DNA from: Diorhabda sublineata
Taxonomy: Eukaryota > Arthropoda > Insecta > Coleoptera > Chrysomelidae
Assembly (NCBI RefSeq): GCF_026230105.1
Contig: NC_079482.1
Coordinates: forward strand, 12,028,001-12,092,000
DNA: 64,000 nt
Direction: 5' to 3'
Below are positions 10,993-23,500 of the stretch, piece after piece (positions within the stretch are counted from its first letter, which is position 1; each line of letters opens with the position of its first letter). A program made the position numbers and the translations under genes. The notes beneath the pieces were generated by a model. That model was not told where the DNA came from, searched no databases, and saw nothing but the letters and a program-made list of their open reading frames with translations.

Positions 10993-13900
10993 TATACGTC
11001 CCAGCGAAAACTGAACTTTAACGAGTTGAAGATAATTAAATTTCCTTTAACTTTGCCATTAAACATTTGAACATTTTGTCGTACGTTGCATAGTTAAGCC
11101 GTTAGAGGGCGCGCAGAAGATTCAGAAACTCATTTCTTGCATTTTCTGGAAAGCTATGCTTTTTCGGGGAAAATAGTAAATGACAAAGAGCATATAGAAC
11201 ATAAGATTTTGCACAACTTTTGTCGGAAACATTTTCTCCAGTTTTTTTTAGTTTCCCTGCTAGAGGTCTGTAAAAATCATGTAATTGGGTCTTTGCGTTT
11301 CTTCCGACCCTTTGGCGAATAACTTACGATTTTTAGGGAAAAATGGATTGAAAAGGTGTATAGTACAGAATTCTTTACAACTTTTGTCGGAAACGTTTCT
11401 TTGATTAGGGAGCCACACAAAATTTTAAAAAGTTAGTTCTCCGAATTTTCGAGTATGTTTTCTGACACGTGGAGTGTATTTGATGGATTTAAGAATATGG
11501 AAAAGGCATAAGAAGTTTCTAGTAGAAAATTAACCGAAAATTGAGAAATATTATTCTTATATTAACAAAAATTTGAATGTGATTCACAATTAAATAACTA
11601 TTGATACAAATATTGTACACCTCACATTAAGTAGAAAATCTTGGTCCAATTGCAGTTTCGTTTATATGCTAAAATTTGTCTATATCGATATACATATACC
11701 CTACTTAACCCAAAGAAAAATTTGAAAATGATACCTCTGGAGAACATTCTTTCCGAGAAACGAATAAATAAAAATATACCGGGGACATAACATTGGAATA
11801 CCAAGATTATACGTGAACGCATCTTCAGAAACATCGACAATAAATTCGACATCTGTAATTGCAACTGTATAATTAAAAATGCAACCAAAATTAAACTAAA
11901 TCATCTATTCCAATAAATAACATACCCTTGTAAGGTATAAATACAAGACGAATAAGGTGGAAAAAATCTCGTAAATATCACTCATACAAGAAACCGACAT
12001 TCACACAGAGAAGAAACAAAGAGATATTTCGCTCCACACTCCACCACCTTTCAAAAGATTTGAGGATGCCGGGGACCTACCAGCTGTCTTCTGCTTTATG
12101 GTGCAGCTCCCAGTTATCGGTATACAGGGTGCGCAGAAACAGTTCCCAGAAGCATCTATATACAGTGTGGCATATATAGCCGAATACACGATTTTTCCCG
12201 AACCTCCAGCGGTGAAACTAAGCAGAGTTGAAAAAACATGTTTCAGAGAAAAGTTGTGTGAAATCTCATGCTCTATAAGGTTGCTATTTAACTTTTTTCC
12301 AAGAAATGAGTTTTGAAATCTTCTGTGCGCCCTCTAGCGGCTTAGTTATGCAACGTACGACCAAATGTTTAATGGCAAAGTGGAGGAAATTTAATTATCC
12401 ACTACTTTATACACAACTATCAAAAAAAAACAGAAAAATCGTTATGCCTAGGCATTATTTGATAAATAACTATTACACTTGTTAATTACTAAATTCTTAT
12501 TCAATGGTATACTAATGTATTACTTATTATTATTATCCAATTTTTGCTTCTACACAAACTGTCTAGAAGTGACACAAGCCTACTTAAAAAAAACGAAAAA
12601 TTGAACTCTACAGAAACTTTCTAATAGCGTCACAAGCCTACTTGAAAAGAAAACGAAAAATTGAACCACGGCTTAATTCACGAATGTGATTGTGATATTA
12701 AGAGATCTTTACGAAAGCGGGTCATAAAGTGTATTGAAGTAAATGGTAGGCATTTTGAGCATTTGCTTCGAAGTTTTTTATTTTTGTTTTTAAATTTGTT
12801 ATTGTTACATATTTAAGGAATAATAAAATTTTTTTATGAAAAAATGTAAAATCATTGAACTTTTTAGAAGCAAATAACTCGATAACCGATTGAGTTACAC
12901 GAATCAAAGAAGAGTAACTTTTTTTTTGTAGAATTTAACGCTTTTTAATATTTTTTTATTATTTTAGTTGTAAGTTTAGCTCAAAAAAAGTTTACTTTGA
13001 TTTAATTAACACAAACAAGTGTAACTAGCGCCCTCTATTAGCAATGTTAAATTAGAGTGACAATTATGATTCCTCATGCCAAAAAACGTAAAATTGCCAA
13101 TTTTCAAAGAGAATTATGAAAACATAAAAAATTATTGCGAAAATCAAAATTTAAAATAAATATATATATATATAATCATTATCTCAATCCCTCCCCCATT
13201 TTCGGATTGCAGTAGCTCGAATTAAGTTTCAGACGGCCAAAATACATCGGAATTGACTGATGTTGTTGCTGTAGATAAGATTTCTCTGAAACACCGATTT
13301 TTTGTCTTATTTGAGTGGACTATATATAATATTTGATAAGTACCAAAAATCGTAGATTTATGGCTATTTATTGAGAGGGTATCGGACAGAGCCGCACTAT
13401 TATATTATAATATTTGGCATTTTCTTTATAGTCCTAAAAGAAATTTGAATTTTATAAAATTTATTATATTTTAATACACACTGTTTCATCTCGAAATGAA
13501 CTGCCTCGAAGGTGTTGGGACCCAGCTAAGGCCAGGGATGAAAAATATAAAGGTATGGTTTATTTATCACATATCACTTATTAGCTAGGGACTAATCAAG
13601 AAAAGTTATATAGAAATTATATTTCGTGGACGTTGAGTCTTTTTCTACGCAACGTAGAACAGGTAAAAGATGGGTAAAATAATTAAAATGTGTTATTTTC
13701 TTGATTTAATTATTCCGAAGATGAAATTTGTTGATAACATTCAATTGATTTCAGGAATATTGAAGAGGGGAAATGACGAAAAAAATCTATTCCAAAAATT
13801 CTTTGTAGTATTCCAAAAATTAAATACGAAATATATATTTACTTACCGAGTGTTGATGGTGTACAGGAGTATCGTCTTCTTCAAATTTTGATCTGTATTG

Positions 13901-16900
13901 TTCAGGGTAATATCTGTCTGAATATTTCAATGTCACATTAGGTTTTTGTTGATATTCTTCCAAATTAACTGGTTTGTACAAGAAATCGTTGACAAAGTGG
14001 TAATCAGATGATTTTTCACAAATGTTATCTCCGCCAGGTGGCATACAAATTAAATGTACCTAAAATATACTTAAAGTGATCAGTTTTATACTGTTTTACT
14101 TCTTACATTACTTCTTATTACAAATTTTATTCTTCATTTTGAAACATACAGTATAATTTTCTTATTAATGTTAATAAATTCGAACTCTCGAAATTTCAAC
14201 TCTCTTCGAAAAATTTTCAAATCTCCTACCTGATGGAATGTAAATCCTTCGGGACAAATCCAAGAATGCTTCGAATTTTCTTGGCAGTAATGAAAAACTT
14301 CACATCCCAAACCCTCATCTGCATAATATCCAGTGTGTCTATCGTTGCAAGAAAATTTGGATTGTGGTAAAAGTAAGGAGAGTCTATCGGGTTCTTCAAC
14401 ATCTTCATTTTCGTCTTCCAATTTATTAATTGCCTACAATAAAATAGTTTTTCATAATTGTTTTCTACCATTGCTATTAAGTTCAGCTCCTGGTGATGAA
14501 TACATAAGTAGTTGAAAGCTAAGAAATATTTCAACAACCCTTGGTTTTTGTATTTTGAAATGTCACAGCCAAAAGAAATATAGGTATGGATAATGTATTA
14601 ATGTATTTATGAAAATACTTGTGATAACTGAATGCCTGGGCGTGAATTTTGGAACTAAGACAAAAAAATGAAGGGACTTTAATAGATAGGAAAAAGTTGG
14701 GTGTGCAGAAAACACAATACTTGAGTGACGGTGAACAACACTATCAAAACAAATAATACAGACTTCAATAAACTCTACGTATCGGTTCTGGCAGATCAAC
14801 AAGAACAAATAGAGGATAGGTGATATGAACACCATCATTTTATTCAATTTTCCTACAAAACGGCAAATTCGAATAATAAAAAAATTGAAATGTGTTCGTA
14901 TTCGTGTCAAATGCGCATGCTCGACACCCTGAAAATTATCTGCACACATTTAGCATTTAATTGTATTTTGGTTCTTCATAGATGTTTATACGTAGTGATC
15001 TATTATCTGAGATTCCTAGTATTATATATTATATACGGGGCTGTATTGATATCTAGATAGCCTAGACAAGTCCCATGCATAAACAAAATATTGCGTTACC
15101 ATAGCAACGAACAATAACTAATTAGAAGTGTCAGTGTGAAGTTTGACGTCAAAAAAGTAAATCAGAGTTACCCAATAAATTGAAAGAGAAAAGATGTCCG
15201 CCGAAATTGTGAAAATCAAAAAATTGGAGTATCGGGCTATCTTCAAGTACCTGTATTTAAATGGGTTAAGAGGTAAGCAGATTAACGAAGATAAGCTTAA
15301 TGCCCTTGGTGATCAATGTCCTTCGTATGCGACCCTGAAAAATTGGACTGCAAGCTTCAAAAGAGGTAAATTTTCCATTGAAGGAAACCGATCGGGAAAG
15401 CCAGTTTCTGTGTCAGTCCCCGAAAATATCGATGTAGTTCATGACATGATTTTATAAGACCGTCGTATTGACCTAAAACAAATATCTGAAGCACTGAATA
15501 TTTCATACGCACGCGTTCATCATATAGTTCACGTCAATTTGGACATGAGAAAAATTGCTGCAAAATGGATCCCCAAATATTTGAATGTTGACCAAAAGCG
15601 TGCAAGGGTAGAAGCATCGCGTTCGATCTGTGGTCGATTTGAAAACGATGTAAACTTCTTAAACCGAATTGTTACTATGGATGAGACTTGGGTACATTTC
15701 TATGATCCACAAACAAAGCAACAATCGATGGAATGGCGACACTCTGGTTCTCCAAGACCTAAGAAGTTTCCTGTCCAAAAATCTGCTGGAAAAGTTCTTG
15801 CTTCAGTTTTTTGTGATTGCCATGGAGTAATCATAATTGATTTTTTGGATAAGGGTAGAATAATAACTGGAGATTACTATTCGACACTACTGACCACTCT
15901 ACGGGAAAAAATTGAAGAAAAAAGACGCGGAAAGCTATCCAAAGGACAACGCCCCTGTACACAAATCTCATGTTGCCGTGCTAAAAATTCGTGATTTAGG
16001 GTTTGAATTACTAGAACACCCTCCTTATTCACCAGATTTGGCTCAGTCCGACTATCATCTCTTTCCTCAACTAAAAAAAAGTGTAAAAAGTCGTAAATTT
16101 TCTTCTAACGAGGAGGTAATAAAAGCTGTGGAAGTCTGGTTTGCGGAGCAAGAAGAAACATTTTGTTTGAAAGGTCTAGAGACGGTGCAGGTTCGCTGTA
16201 ATAAATGTATCCAATTAAGAGGAGAATATGTTGATTAATAAAATATTTTGACATTGAGATTTTGTTTGGTTCTATAGTAAGCAAAGAATTTTTCAATATA
16301 TCCTCGTAATACCTAGTATTGAACATTGAAGAAAACATTGAAAAAACGGTATATACGATATTCGATAAAAAAATATTCTATTGAATAAATATACATGTAG
16401 AATAAATGCCTCTATTCATCTTGTCAATGAACGTTATAAGTCTTTAAGTTGAAAGATAAAACTCAGATTTATACATCACGCAAGTAGGCATACCGTTAAA
16501 AAATAAATGTACCAATTAGGATGGTGGAATTAAAATAATCAAATATTCAAATACGTATGTATGTAACCAACAATTTTCTGATCGTACCTGCAGTTTTTCG
16601 CCGAGCTGAAGATACTGTTTTTGTGGTATCCTTTTCTCGGAACCAACAGTTGGATATTTACCAGCAGACGCCTTGATTGGAATGGGATAATTTGAGTTAG
16701 GGATGAGTGCAGATCTAAAAGGTTGATGGGTGGCTTTAATAGGTACGGGGTAATTCTGATTAGCATATGCTGCTCTGTCTTGACTGGGTTCGGCCTCGCT
16801 AAAATAAAAATATAATGTCAGACATTCACAAAATTTAGTAGAGCATAGTAACAACAAAACTTGCTTATTCACACTATTCTAGGCAATTTTTCAGCTTCAT

Positions 16901-19900
16901 GGTACTATTCAAGTAACTCCAATCAAGATACAAAAATTAATAGAAGGATTATTCCCAATTTCAATCTTCAAGCAAATGTTTTGAAATGTAAAGTTTTATA
17001 AATTATTGAATATGGAGATAAAGGAAGGAAATAAATGGAATGTACTCATTTATTGAGGAAAAAGAATCCCAACTTGCCACTCAATGCACTAAGTACTATA
17101 AGTGAAATATAAAGACATTTTAGAGAAAAGTGTCATGTGAGAAAAATAAGTAGGTATCGACAATTTCAGTAGTGAAGATATTAAAATTATTGTAAGCTAT
17201 TCAAGAAAATCCTATTATTTCTTCTAGATAGATTCAGGAATTAACATAAATTGCATTTTCATAAACAATCCTACAGAGATGAATTGGAAATTGCAAACTG
17301 CAGTTTATTGAACGGTTTATAAATGAAATGGAGAGGAATAATATTCTTAAAGGGAAGATGTTTTCTGATGAATCTACAATTTTGTTAAATGTTGAGGTGA
17401 ACCGACAAAACTGTTCATATTGAGCTGGGAGTAACCATGCTGGGAAAACCATACTCAATGCCGAGTACAGATCATAATATGTTTCGTCTGTTACTTTCCA
17501 CAAAATTAATAAGTTCGCCGTTTGAGACTTAAAAAATTTGAGTGACCATGCAGAAAGTTACAATATTGTGAATATAAGCTGAATAGTGGAATGACAAGAT
17601 TGATCACTATCATACTAAAGTTCACTTCCATTAAGTTCCAGCGCTCTATCTATAGGACGTTCAGTATTCTTTTTTTAAGGGCTTTTAAAAGTAATTATTA
17701 GTATCCATACACAAACGTCGTGAGTTATAATAACTTACTATAATAAATTGGAAAATATTCTTGGAATTATTTATGAACCGAATATCTAAGTAGTTCTGTG
17801 CTTTTGTACAAGCCAATTGGCCGCATTCCATTATCGCTATTAAAAAAATGATCATTTTTCGTTTTTGAAGTAGACATTAAAAAAGGAGCAAATAAGGAGA
17901 CCTTTGTGTGGATATTGGATATTTCAATGATAATATATAATCGAGCAACTATTAATCTTCTGACAGAGATTGCAACAATGCAACAGAAAAGTTTCCAAGC
18001 TACCGGTACTATAAGAAAGAATAACGAGTGTCACAATTTATATTGAAATATTCCAAAAGACTAGAGGAAAAGTTCACGAATTTGATTAAAAATTCGACAA
18101 TACCGGCGAAATACTTTTTTTAAAAAATGACAACAAATATTTAATGATCCACGGAAAATTGATACTTCTACTTTAAACTTCTATATACACATATGTATAC
18201 GAACATAAGTTAGTTCACAAAATTCTTAATAAATAATCATACTACTCCTGAAACAGAACATCACAGCAGCATACGTAAAACTAAAAAGTGAAATTAAAAA
18301 ACAGTCGCCTAAGGTATTCACTAATCTTTGACATAACAATAAAGGTCATTCTAAGTAATGAGAATAACAAAGAAGATACTTATCAATGTCTAAAATTCCA
18401 CTCAAAAACTAATTTTAATCGGCCTGGAAATGAAAACTTTCATTCTAGGTGGCAAAATATTTTCGATAACGAGGGTAATTCGTAAGAAATATTTAAGTAA
18501 CCTCACTTTGAACAAACTTATCACTCACACAATAAAATTCCTTATTTTCGATATAAGTGGTATAATGTGGAAGATATGGTGTAAGGTACGGTTTATAATT
18601 TTGTAATATCAACACCATATAACAATACCTTCAAATACCAGCGACTTATTTCTAAAACAAAATAAAGAAAAACTATCTCAATTTTTTGGGTTGTTTAAGA
18701 AATTTAAAGAAGTTTCCTGGGGAATCACCAATTTTGGAAAAATTTCGAGTTTGGGTTTAATGAGTTAATCTAATAACAGGTCATAACAGTTTAATCAATT
18801 ATAATTAATTTAAATGAAACTAAACAAAGAGTTTTGAGAAGTGACTAATATAAATAAAATGAGAAATTATGTAGGATTAAAAATAAAATCTATATGATAA
18901 AAATTATCGATACTAATATACAAACTGATTTGAAAATAAATTATTGATATTCTCCCAATGCAAACGGAAGCATACCTGATTAGATGAAGCCAGAAATAAT
19001 AAGGAACTGCGATCTTATTGTAATTACCAGAGATCTGTTCTAATTTATCACACATCTAGATCTAAAGAGAGTCAACTCAAAAATCGACCGAGTTAGCACA
19101 CCATCATATACCCGATGCGCAAACCTATTGACCAATGAAACTGCTACTCGATGCTAGATGGCGCCGAGTCTCCCTTTTGTTCAACAAGCGACATCCGCTT
19201 TCCTTCCGACAAAATAGGGATATTGCTAGTTGTAACCAAAAATACAAGTGTACGTGCCCATTGTTAACAATTTATAGTAGTTACTCGTATTTTGAATTAA
19301 CGCTCTGTAGGTGGTTAGTTGTTAGTAAATCAATACATTTTAAGTTAAACCAATATTGCTGGCAAGATGAGCAAATTTTTCATTTTCGTTTTGGGTTGTT
19401 ACCATATTTATGAATCATTTTCGAATTTTGAGTTAACTCTTTTTTACTGATTCATATTTTAAGCGCTTATATTATTTCTTTAAAAACCTACCTAAATTAA
19501 ATTCTGCTATTAGCTTTTGACTTTGAATTTGAATTTGAATAATGGATTTTTTTGACTTTAATGCAAATTTCAGAGCTAGCTTTTTTTGCATGGTATTCCC
19601 CAAATATAACTTTACAATATTACTAATGGGATTAAAAATACTAAATTCAAGGCTATTTAAATAATTTTTGTGCACATGACCTTTCAAATAAGTTCCATAA
19701 ATATTGCTCCTTTTCAGGAAAACAATGGGACATGGTCGGTTCTTGGTAAATATGATAGAAGAAAGGGATAAAGAAAACAAAACTCCTCCCATTACTTTTA
19801 CACATAAAACAATAGATAAAGAAACCATCACGCCTTCCATCATTTCTACACGACATGAAACACTGGAAGAAGAATTGAAGATAACGTCAACTAGTGATAA

Positions 19901-20564
19901 AGTTTCATCTCAGGAAACTCATCCCGTCTTATCAGTGGCTATTCTGGCACACCAAATTATTTTTTTCACCAATCGATGATATTGATGACTCCGATGAGGA
20001 TCCTAATTTTCAATTGGCTAGCAAAAGGAAGCTTCCACCTACCTCCTACCTCCATCGGTATCGTCGTCTTTGTCTAACACCAGTTCGTCGGATACAAAAA
20101 ATGATAAGTAGAAGTAGAACCTCAGGGTGCTGTAATTTTTCTGTCATTTTTTGAGTTGTACATTGATAAACAATATTATGAGGAGTTAGTAATAGGAACA
20201 AAATATGAAGAATAAAACAGAAACAATAAATAAACAATAGTAATCATGTGAATTAACGATATAGAAGAATATTACCTATATTACACGTCTAAGAAGAAAA
20301 ACGAACATTTTTGCTTAAGAAAACCATTTACTATTTTATTATAGGACATTTTCAGTTTACCTGTCGTTGGGCTCCTCTTCATACAATTGTTCCGTTACCT
20401 CACTAGTTTCTGTTGGTAGAAAATTTCTTAGTGTAGATCCAAAACCTCCATTATGAAGATTTTGTACTTGTGCTGACTTCAATTGTGGGTAACCAGGAAT
20501 TTGCGTAACTGGTTCTGACAAGCATGTTGCTATAAAACAGCATAGTGACAAATATCTTGTCATT
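9847..20564 (-). CDS. Secreted chitin-binding protein, single CBM14/peritrophin-A domain (CPAP1-like), five coding exons
   Basis: The product is predicted to be a secreted cuticle or extracellular-matrix protein that binds chitin. Coding exons 20564-20361, 16798-16588, 14433-14230, 14059-13847 and 9999-9847 join through GT-AG introns in matching phase to 327 residues plus TAG, with no internal stop. Residues 1-16 (MTRYLSLCCFIATCLS) form a signal peptide. Exon 2 carries two copies of NYP(V/I)PIKA. Cys167, 182, 188, 198, 211 and 220 (spacing 14-5-9-12-8) form one CBM14 domain with the family aromatic blocks GYYAD and HSWICPEGFTFHQ. The tail (278-327) is Pro/Gln-rich. One domain per protein suits the CPAP1 class of peritrophin-like cuticular proteins; the orthologue is not identified. 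Introns are loaded with transposons (mariner in intron 2; Penelope and a foldback in intron 4). The domain and splice model are seen in the sequence; the cuticle role is inferred from the family. Confidence 0.85.
10426..10912 (+). mobile_element. Penelope-like element fragment 1 with internal inversion
   Basis: From about 10513 the sequence matches, in plus orientation, the GIY-YIG endonuclease end and 3' region of Penelope copy 2 (36620-37030), including CDAVYIGQTS-like coding and the later ATCTATAGATCA word. The preceding block 10426-10509 is the reverse complement of the segment that lies just upstream in copy 2 (36545-36625). The 5' part is therefore inverted relative to the 3' part, with breakpoints about 4-10 bp apart. 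Coding is broken by stops. It sits in intron 4 of the CBM14 gene and ends in a (TA)n run. Confidence 0.85.
10913..10988. repeat. (TA)n microsatellite at the Penelope 3' end
   Basis: A 76-bp TA run directly follows the Penelope fragment; copy 2 is also followed by (TA)n. Confidence 0.95.
11022..12408. mobile_element. Foldback-type element with long inverted repeats
   Basis: The left arm from about 11029 (GATAATTAAATTTCC, then TTTGCCATTAAACATTTG, GTCGTACGTTGCATA, AAGCCG(T/C)TAGAGGGCGC, CAGAAGATT) reappears inverted at 12401-12250. Looser similarity continues for 100-200 bp (GAAACATTTT and GAGGT(C/T) words). The left arm also carries an internal direct repeat (ACAACTTTTGTCGGAAAC at about 11214 and 11380). 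The centre contains a GCGCACCCTGTATACCG word in reverse. Non-coding. No clean target duplication was found, so the exact ends are approximate. Confidence 0.7.
12549..12666. repeat. Two-copy tandem duplication, about 58-60 bp units
   Basis: Units 12549-12606 and 12607-12666 both run from TCTACA(C/G)AAACT to AACGAAAAATTGAAC, with a shared CACAAGCCTACTT core and about 85% identity. Confidence 0.9.
12667..13846. other. Rest of intron 4, no gene seen
   Basis: Intronic AT-rich DNA. It contains a GCGCCCTCTATTAGC word near 13029 that echoes the foldback element's GCGCCCTCTAGCGG, and a short TA run at about 13156-13171. No other feature. Confidence 0.4.
13847..14059 (-). CDS. Coding exon 4 of the CBM14 gene (Cys 5-6)
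   Basis: The acceptor is ATATTTTAG|GTACAT and the donor CTCG|GTAAGT. The 213 nt are phase 0. It encodes VHLIC...DNIC, the last two domain cysteines, then a Tyr/Lys-rich region. The 170-bp intron upstream splits the domain between Cys4 and Cys5. Confidence 0.85.
14230..14433 (-). CDS. Coding exon 3 of the CBM14 gene (Cys 1-4)
   Basis: The acceptor is TTTTATTGTAG|GCAATT and the donor CATCAG|GTAGGA. The 204 nt are phase 0 at both ends. An acidic stretch (EDENEDVEEPD) precedes the first four cysteines of the CBM14 domain. Confidence 0.85.
15036..16306 (+). mobile_element. mariner transposon copy 1, near full length
   Basis: The 1271-bp unit lies between TA dinucleotides (15034-15035 and 16307-16308). 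The right end reads inward as CGAGGATATATTGAAAAATT; the left end CGGGGCTGTATTGATAT is a diverged partner. It contains the transposase pseudogene listed next. It is inserted in intron 2 of the CBM14 gene, in the opposite orientation to that gene. Confidence 0.85.
15194..16238 (+). pseudogene. mariner transposase (DD34D), inactivated
   Basis: It starts MSAEIVKIKKLEYRAIFKY, the paired helix-turn-helix N-terminus of mariner transposases. The catalytic triad is still visible: MDETWVHFYDP (about 15680), DNAPVH (about 15944) and SDYHLF (about 16046), with 34 residues between the last two Asp, i.e. DD34D. It has two lesions. A TAA at 15455-15457 interrupts an otherwise continuous frame (DRRIDLKQISEAL follows in frame). 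A small deletion near 15930-15945, just before DNAPVH, shifts the frame. Length is otherwise normal (about 345 codons). Confidence 0.9.
16588..16798 (-). CDS. Coding exon 2 of the CBM14 gene
   Basis: The acceptor is ATTTTTATTTTAG|CGAGGC and the donor CTGCAG|GTACGA. The 211 nt complete a split Ser codon and add 70 codons. Contains the repeated NYP(V/I)PIKA segment. Confidence 0.8.
16799..19703. other. Most of intron 1 of the CBM14 gene, no second gene seen
   Basis: AT-rich intronic DNA. A word GATGGCGCC occurs at about 19157. No exon or transposon protein was recognised. Confidence 0.4.
19704..20130 (+). pseudogene. Frameshifted acidic/Ser-rich repeat-family ORF fragment
   Basis: A polar reading frame from 19704 (ERDKENKTPPITFTHK...) shifts near 19950 into another that carries DDIDDSDEDPNFQL and then a K/R/P-rich stretch. 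The DSDEDPNF motif is one I associate with insect uncharacterised repetitive proteins, but no function is known to me. It lies antisense inside intron 1 of the CBM14 gene. It could be a transposon accessory ORF. Confidence 0.35.
20361..20564 (-). CDS. Coding exon 1 of the CBM14 gene (signal peptide)
   Basis: A splice acceptor (TTCTTTTTCAG) ends one base before the ATG at 20563-20561, so the 5' UTR is completed by an upstream exon. The exon encodes residues 1-67 plus two bases and ends at donor GACAG|GTAAAC. An upstream in-frame Met would extend across the acceptor and is rejected because MTRYLSLCC gives a proper signal peptide. Confidence 0.8.
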
Positions 20565-20599
20565 CTGAAAAAGAAACTATAGTGTAGGGATTCCATTGA

Positions 20600-23500
20600 A
20601 AAAAATATATTGATTGTATTAGATTGAAAAGTAAATTGTCTATTTTTCATAAAGAAAAGCAAAAACTGTTTCTCAAAAAATATTATATAAAAACGTTGAT
20701 ATTATATATAACGTTAGATATTATGAGTTTAAATATCCGTGGATCGATAAAACTATCATTTAACAACAAGCAACAACAAAAATTGGAATAGTTTCATTCT
20801 AGGAAACCAGTTTCAATGTTTGAGATAAACAAAATGTGGAAGATAATGCATTCTATTTCAACAAATAATTTTCGACGAAACTGAAATATTAATTAGCTTT
20901 GTCTATAACAACCTACACTGGACTCAATTCAAGTTTTATTGGAACAATCAAAAATTGCAAACAGTTCCTACTTAAATGTCTGATAAAAATTAATAACAGA
21001 GCTCAAAAAATTTGATAGCCGGACTAACAATTAGATATAAGACCATAATTTACAAAACAAAATGGATTGTATTAGTCGCTTTTATATAGGCTCAAAATAA
21101 ACATTCAATCAAGATTTAAGCGAAAATGTTTATAAACTGTATGAGAAATACCATTTCATTTCAGATTATCTTCCTGTTACACCCATGAATGAGTATAATT
21201 TGAAACCTATTGAAATCGTCCTATTATCAATTAATATATTGTATTAAATTTCATCTGATTTTTATTTTTAATGTAATGTAATTTTTTGCACCAATGTAGA
21301 GATTTTTTCATTGTAAAATCGTCATTCAATGCGTGAACACCGCAGCCGTTCGACAAGATAAGCATTTTAATAACACTTGTAATCTATATAGTTGTATAAC
21401 CAGTAGTTACTGAAATAGTTTCAAGTTGTAAGGAGTGTTTAATCTTAATTTGAAATTTAACCAATTGGTTATCGAACTTGTTCACTTTTTGTTCTGTTAT
21501 ATAACAACAAAATTAAATTTCTTTTTACGTAATAAGAGAGAGAGTACAGTACCTACTACCTACTCAACTTTAGTGATTTTATTAAAAGTTTTTAATTATG
21601 CGGAATTAAATTTCTAAAATTTAGGTAAAAACTTAGTTGGAAAATTGTTTACGTGAAAATACAGAAACGTTTGAACAACCACATATTTTAATAATAATAA
21701 AATATTGACCTCTTCAACCAAGTTACGTAAGAATGAAACAATCCATTACTGATAAAGAAAATCAACAATATTCGAACAATCTCCAAAAGTTTTATTCTCA
21801 GAATAATAAATAGAGGTGAATACTCATACTCAGACGCATTACTCCTATGAACCAAATTACATCTATAATGAAAATATGACCACAACCAATTTATATGATG
21901 TTTGTCCCAAAAAAACACATAATAGATTAACTAGATGTATGTAAATATACATAAATCTAATTATAACACCCCACATTAAAATAACAATAGATTATGAATC
22001 ACATTTACATGGACGAAACTTGCTACAACCGAAAAAGTATTGAAATTATTTCGCTGGGTTAAGGAGTAATGTAAATGTAGTAATTCACTAAATTGAGCTC
22101 TTAAATTATAATTTTGGAATGAAAGTATTTCAACATTAAATCATTCATTAGACTAAATTTATTGCAAACTAGCAGCAATAATATGCGGAGTTACAAAAAA
22201 TATGTCAGCATTCTTATAAGCAGAAGTATGTAAACTGAAATATATTATTTTATTCGACTCAATTGTAGAAATTAAAAGCATTTGCAAGCAAATGCAAATA
22301 GAAAGGAAAAAGTTGTCACCTGAGGTGAAATTAGCCAGAGGACAAGAGCACAATACAACGCTGAAATTTAACAATTTAATTGTAAATAACAAAATTTAGC
22401 GAGCAGAGACATATATGGATGAAAAGTCGAGAGAAAAGACTAGAAACTTGCAGCGAACCGTCGTTCAGAAAATGGAGGATGGAATAAAGAGAATTAAGTC
22501 AAAAAACTATTAATCAAAAAAAACAACATAAATATAATAAAAGTCGAAAACAATAGAAATAAATTGAAGCACATAGTGAGAATGTCATCATGGAATGTAA
22601 GGGCAATGCTAGCAATAGAAAAAATCTATGTACTGACAGAGGAAGCTTAAGACGAAGGCAAGATGTATTTTGTGAAAAATTGGTCAAGGTATGCGAGGAG
22701 GTCATAAAACGTGATACAATAATAATTAGAATAAGAGAAGAGGAATATAGGAAGAATAAGAGAAGAAGAATACTTAGTAGCACTAGTATTAAACATAACA
22801 AAAAGCAGAAAATGAAATGAGCAGAAACGTGAAACGAGTGGGGACGAATACAGAAAAGAAATAGAAAAGCTAAATAACTTTTCATAATTCAACATTGAAA
22901 AAATTCCGGCATATCTAATTGTTTGCATACTATAAGCCAGAATTAAATCAATCAATCACTAAAATTCTTCAATTAAGATTACATTTATTTTATTTCATGT
23001 CACTGGTTAACTTACAACTAAATTTTAAGCCTATACAAGATGAAACTACTTACACAAAAATAATAATAATCACAATTTTATTTCTTTTTGAATGATAAAT
23101 CCAGTGTTCCGAGTTAAACAAATTGTCACTCTTGCGCATTCATGAGTATCATGGTTTAATTTAAACAAAAATGCATAGTAACTAGGTCTTTAAATCATGA
23201 TCGTGTTTGTAATGTTACTGGATTAAATGTGTATATATCTATAACTAGAAGAAAGACTCCTAGAAAGAAGAGCCAGTTATCCTACAATGTTTTGCATTCA
23301 AATGATAATTACCTTGACCATTAAAAAAGTTTTAATATTATTCAAATCTACAATACAGATCATATGAAATTAATATTTGACATTAATTAATCTAGCTAAA
23401 AATAATAACGACAATAAAGTTTTTTTGAAAACTTCGAATTGCAATAAACATTTATGTGGTAATAACTATGGCTCTCGTACATAAACCACTCGTTTCGTGA

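Noticed and set aside
14563..14949. 128-codon minus-strand ORF in intron 2 of the CBM14 gene
   Set aside because: Low-complexity hydrophobic composition and no motif; lies between good exons and is best seen as intron.
22514..22955. Hydrophobic minus-strand ORFs of 102 and 123 codons
   Set aside because: Antisense of a Lys/Glu/Arg-rich low-complexity tract; membrane-like character is a composition artefact.
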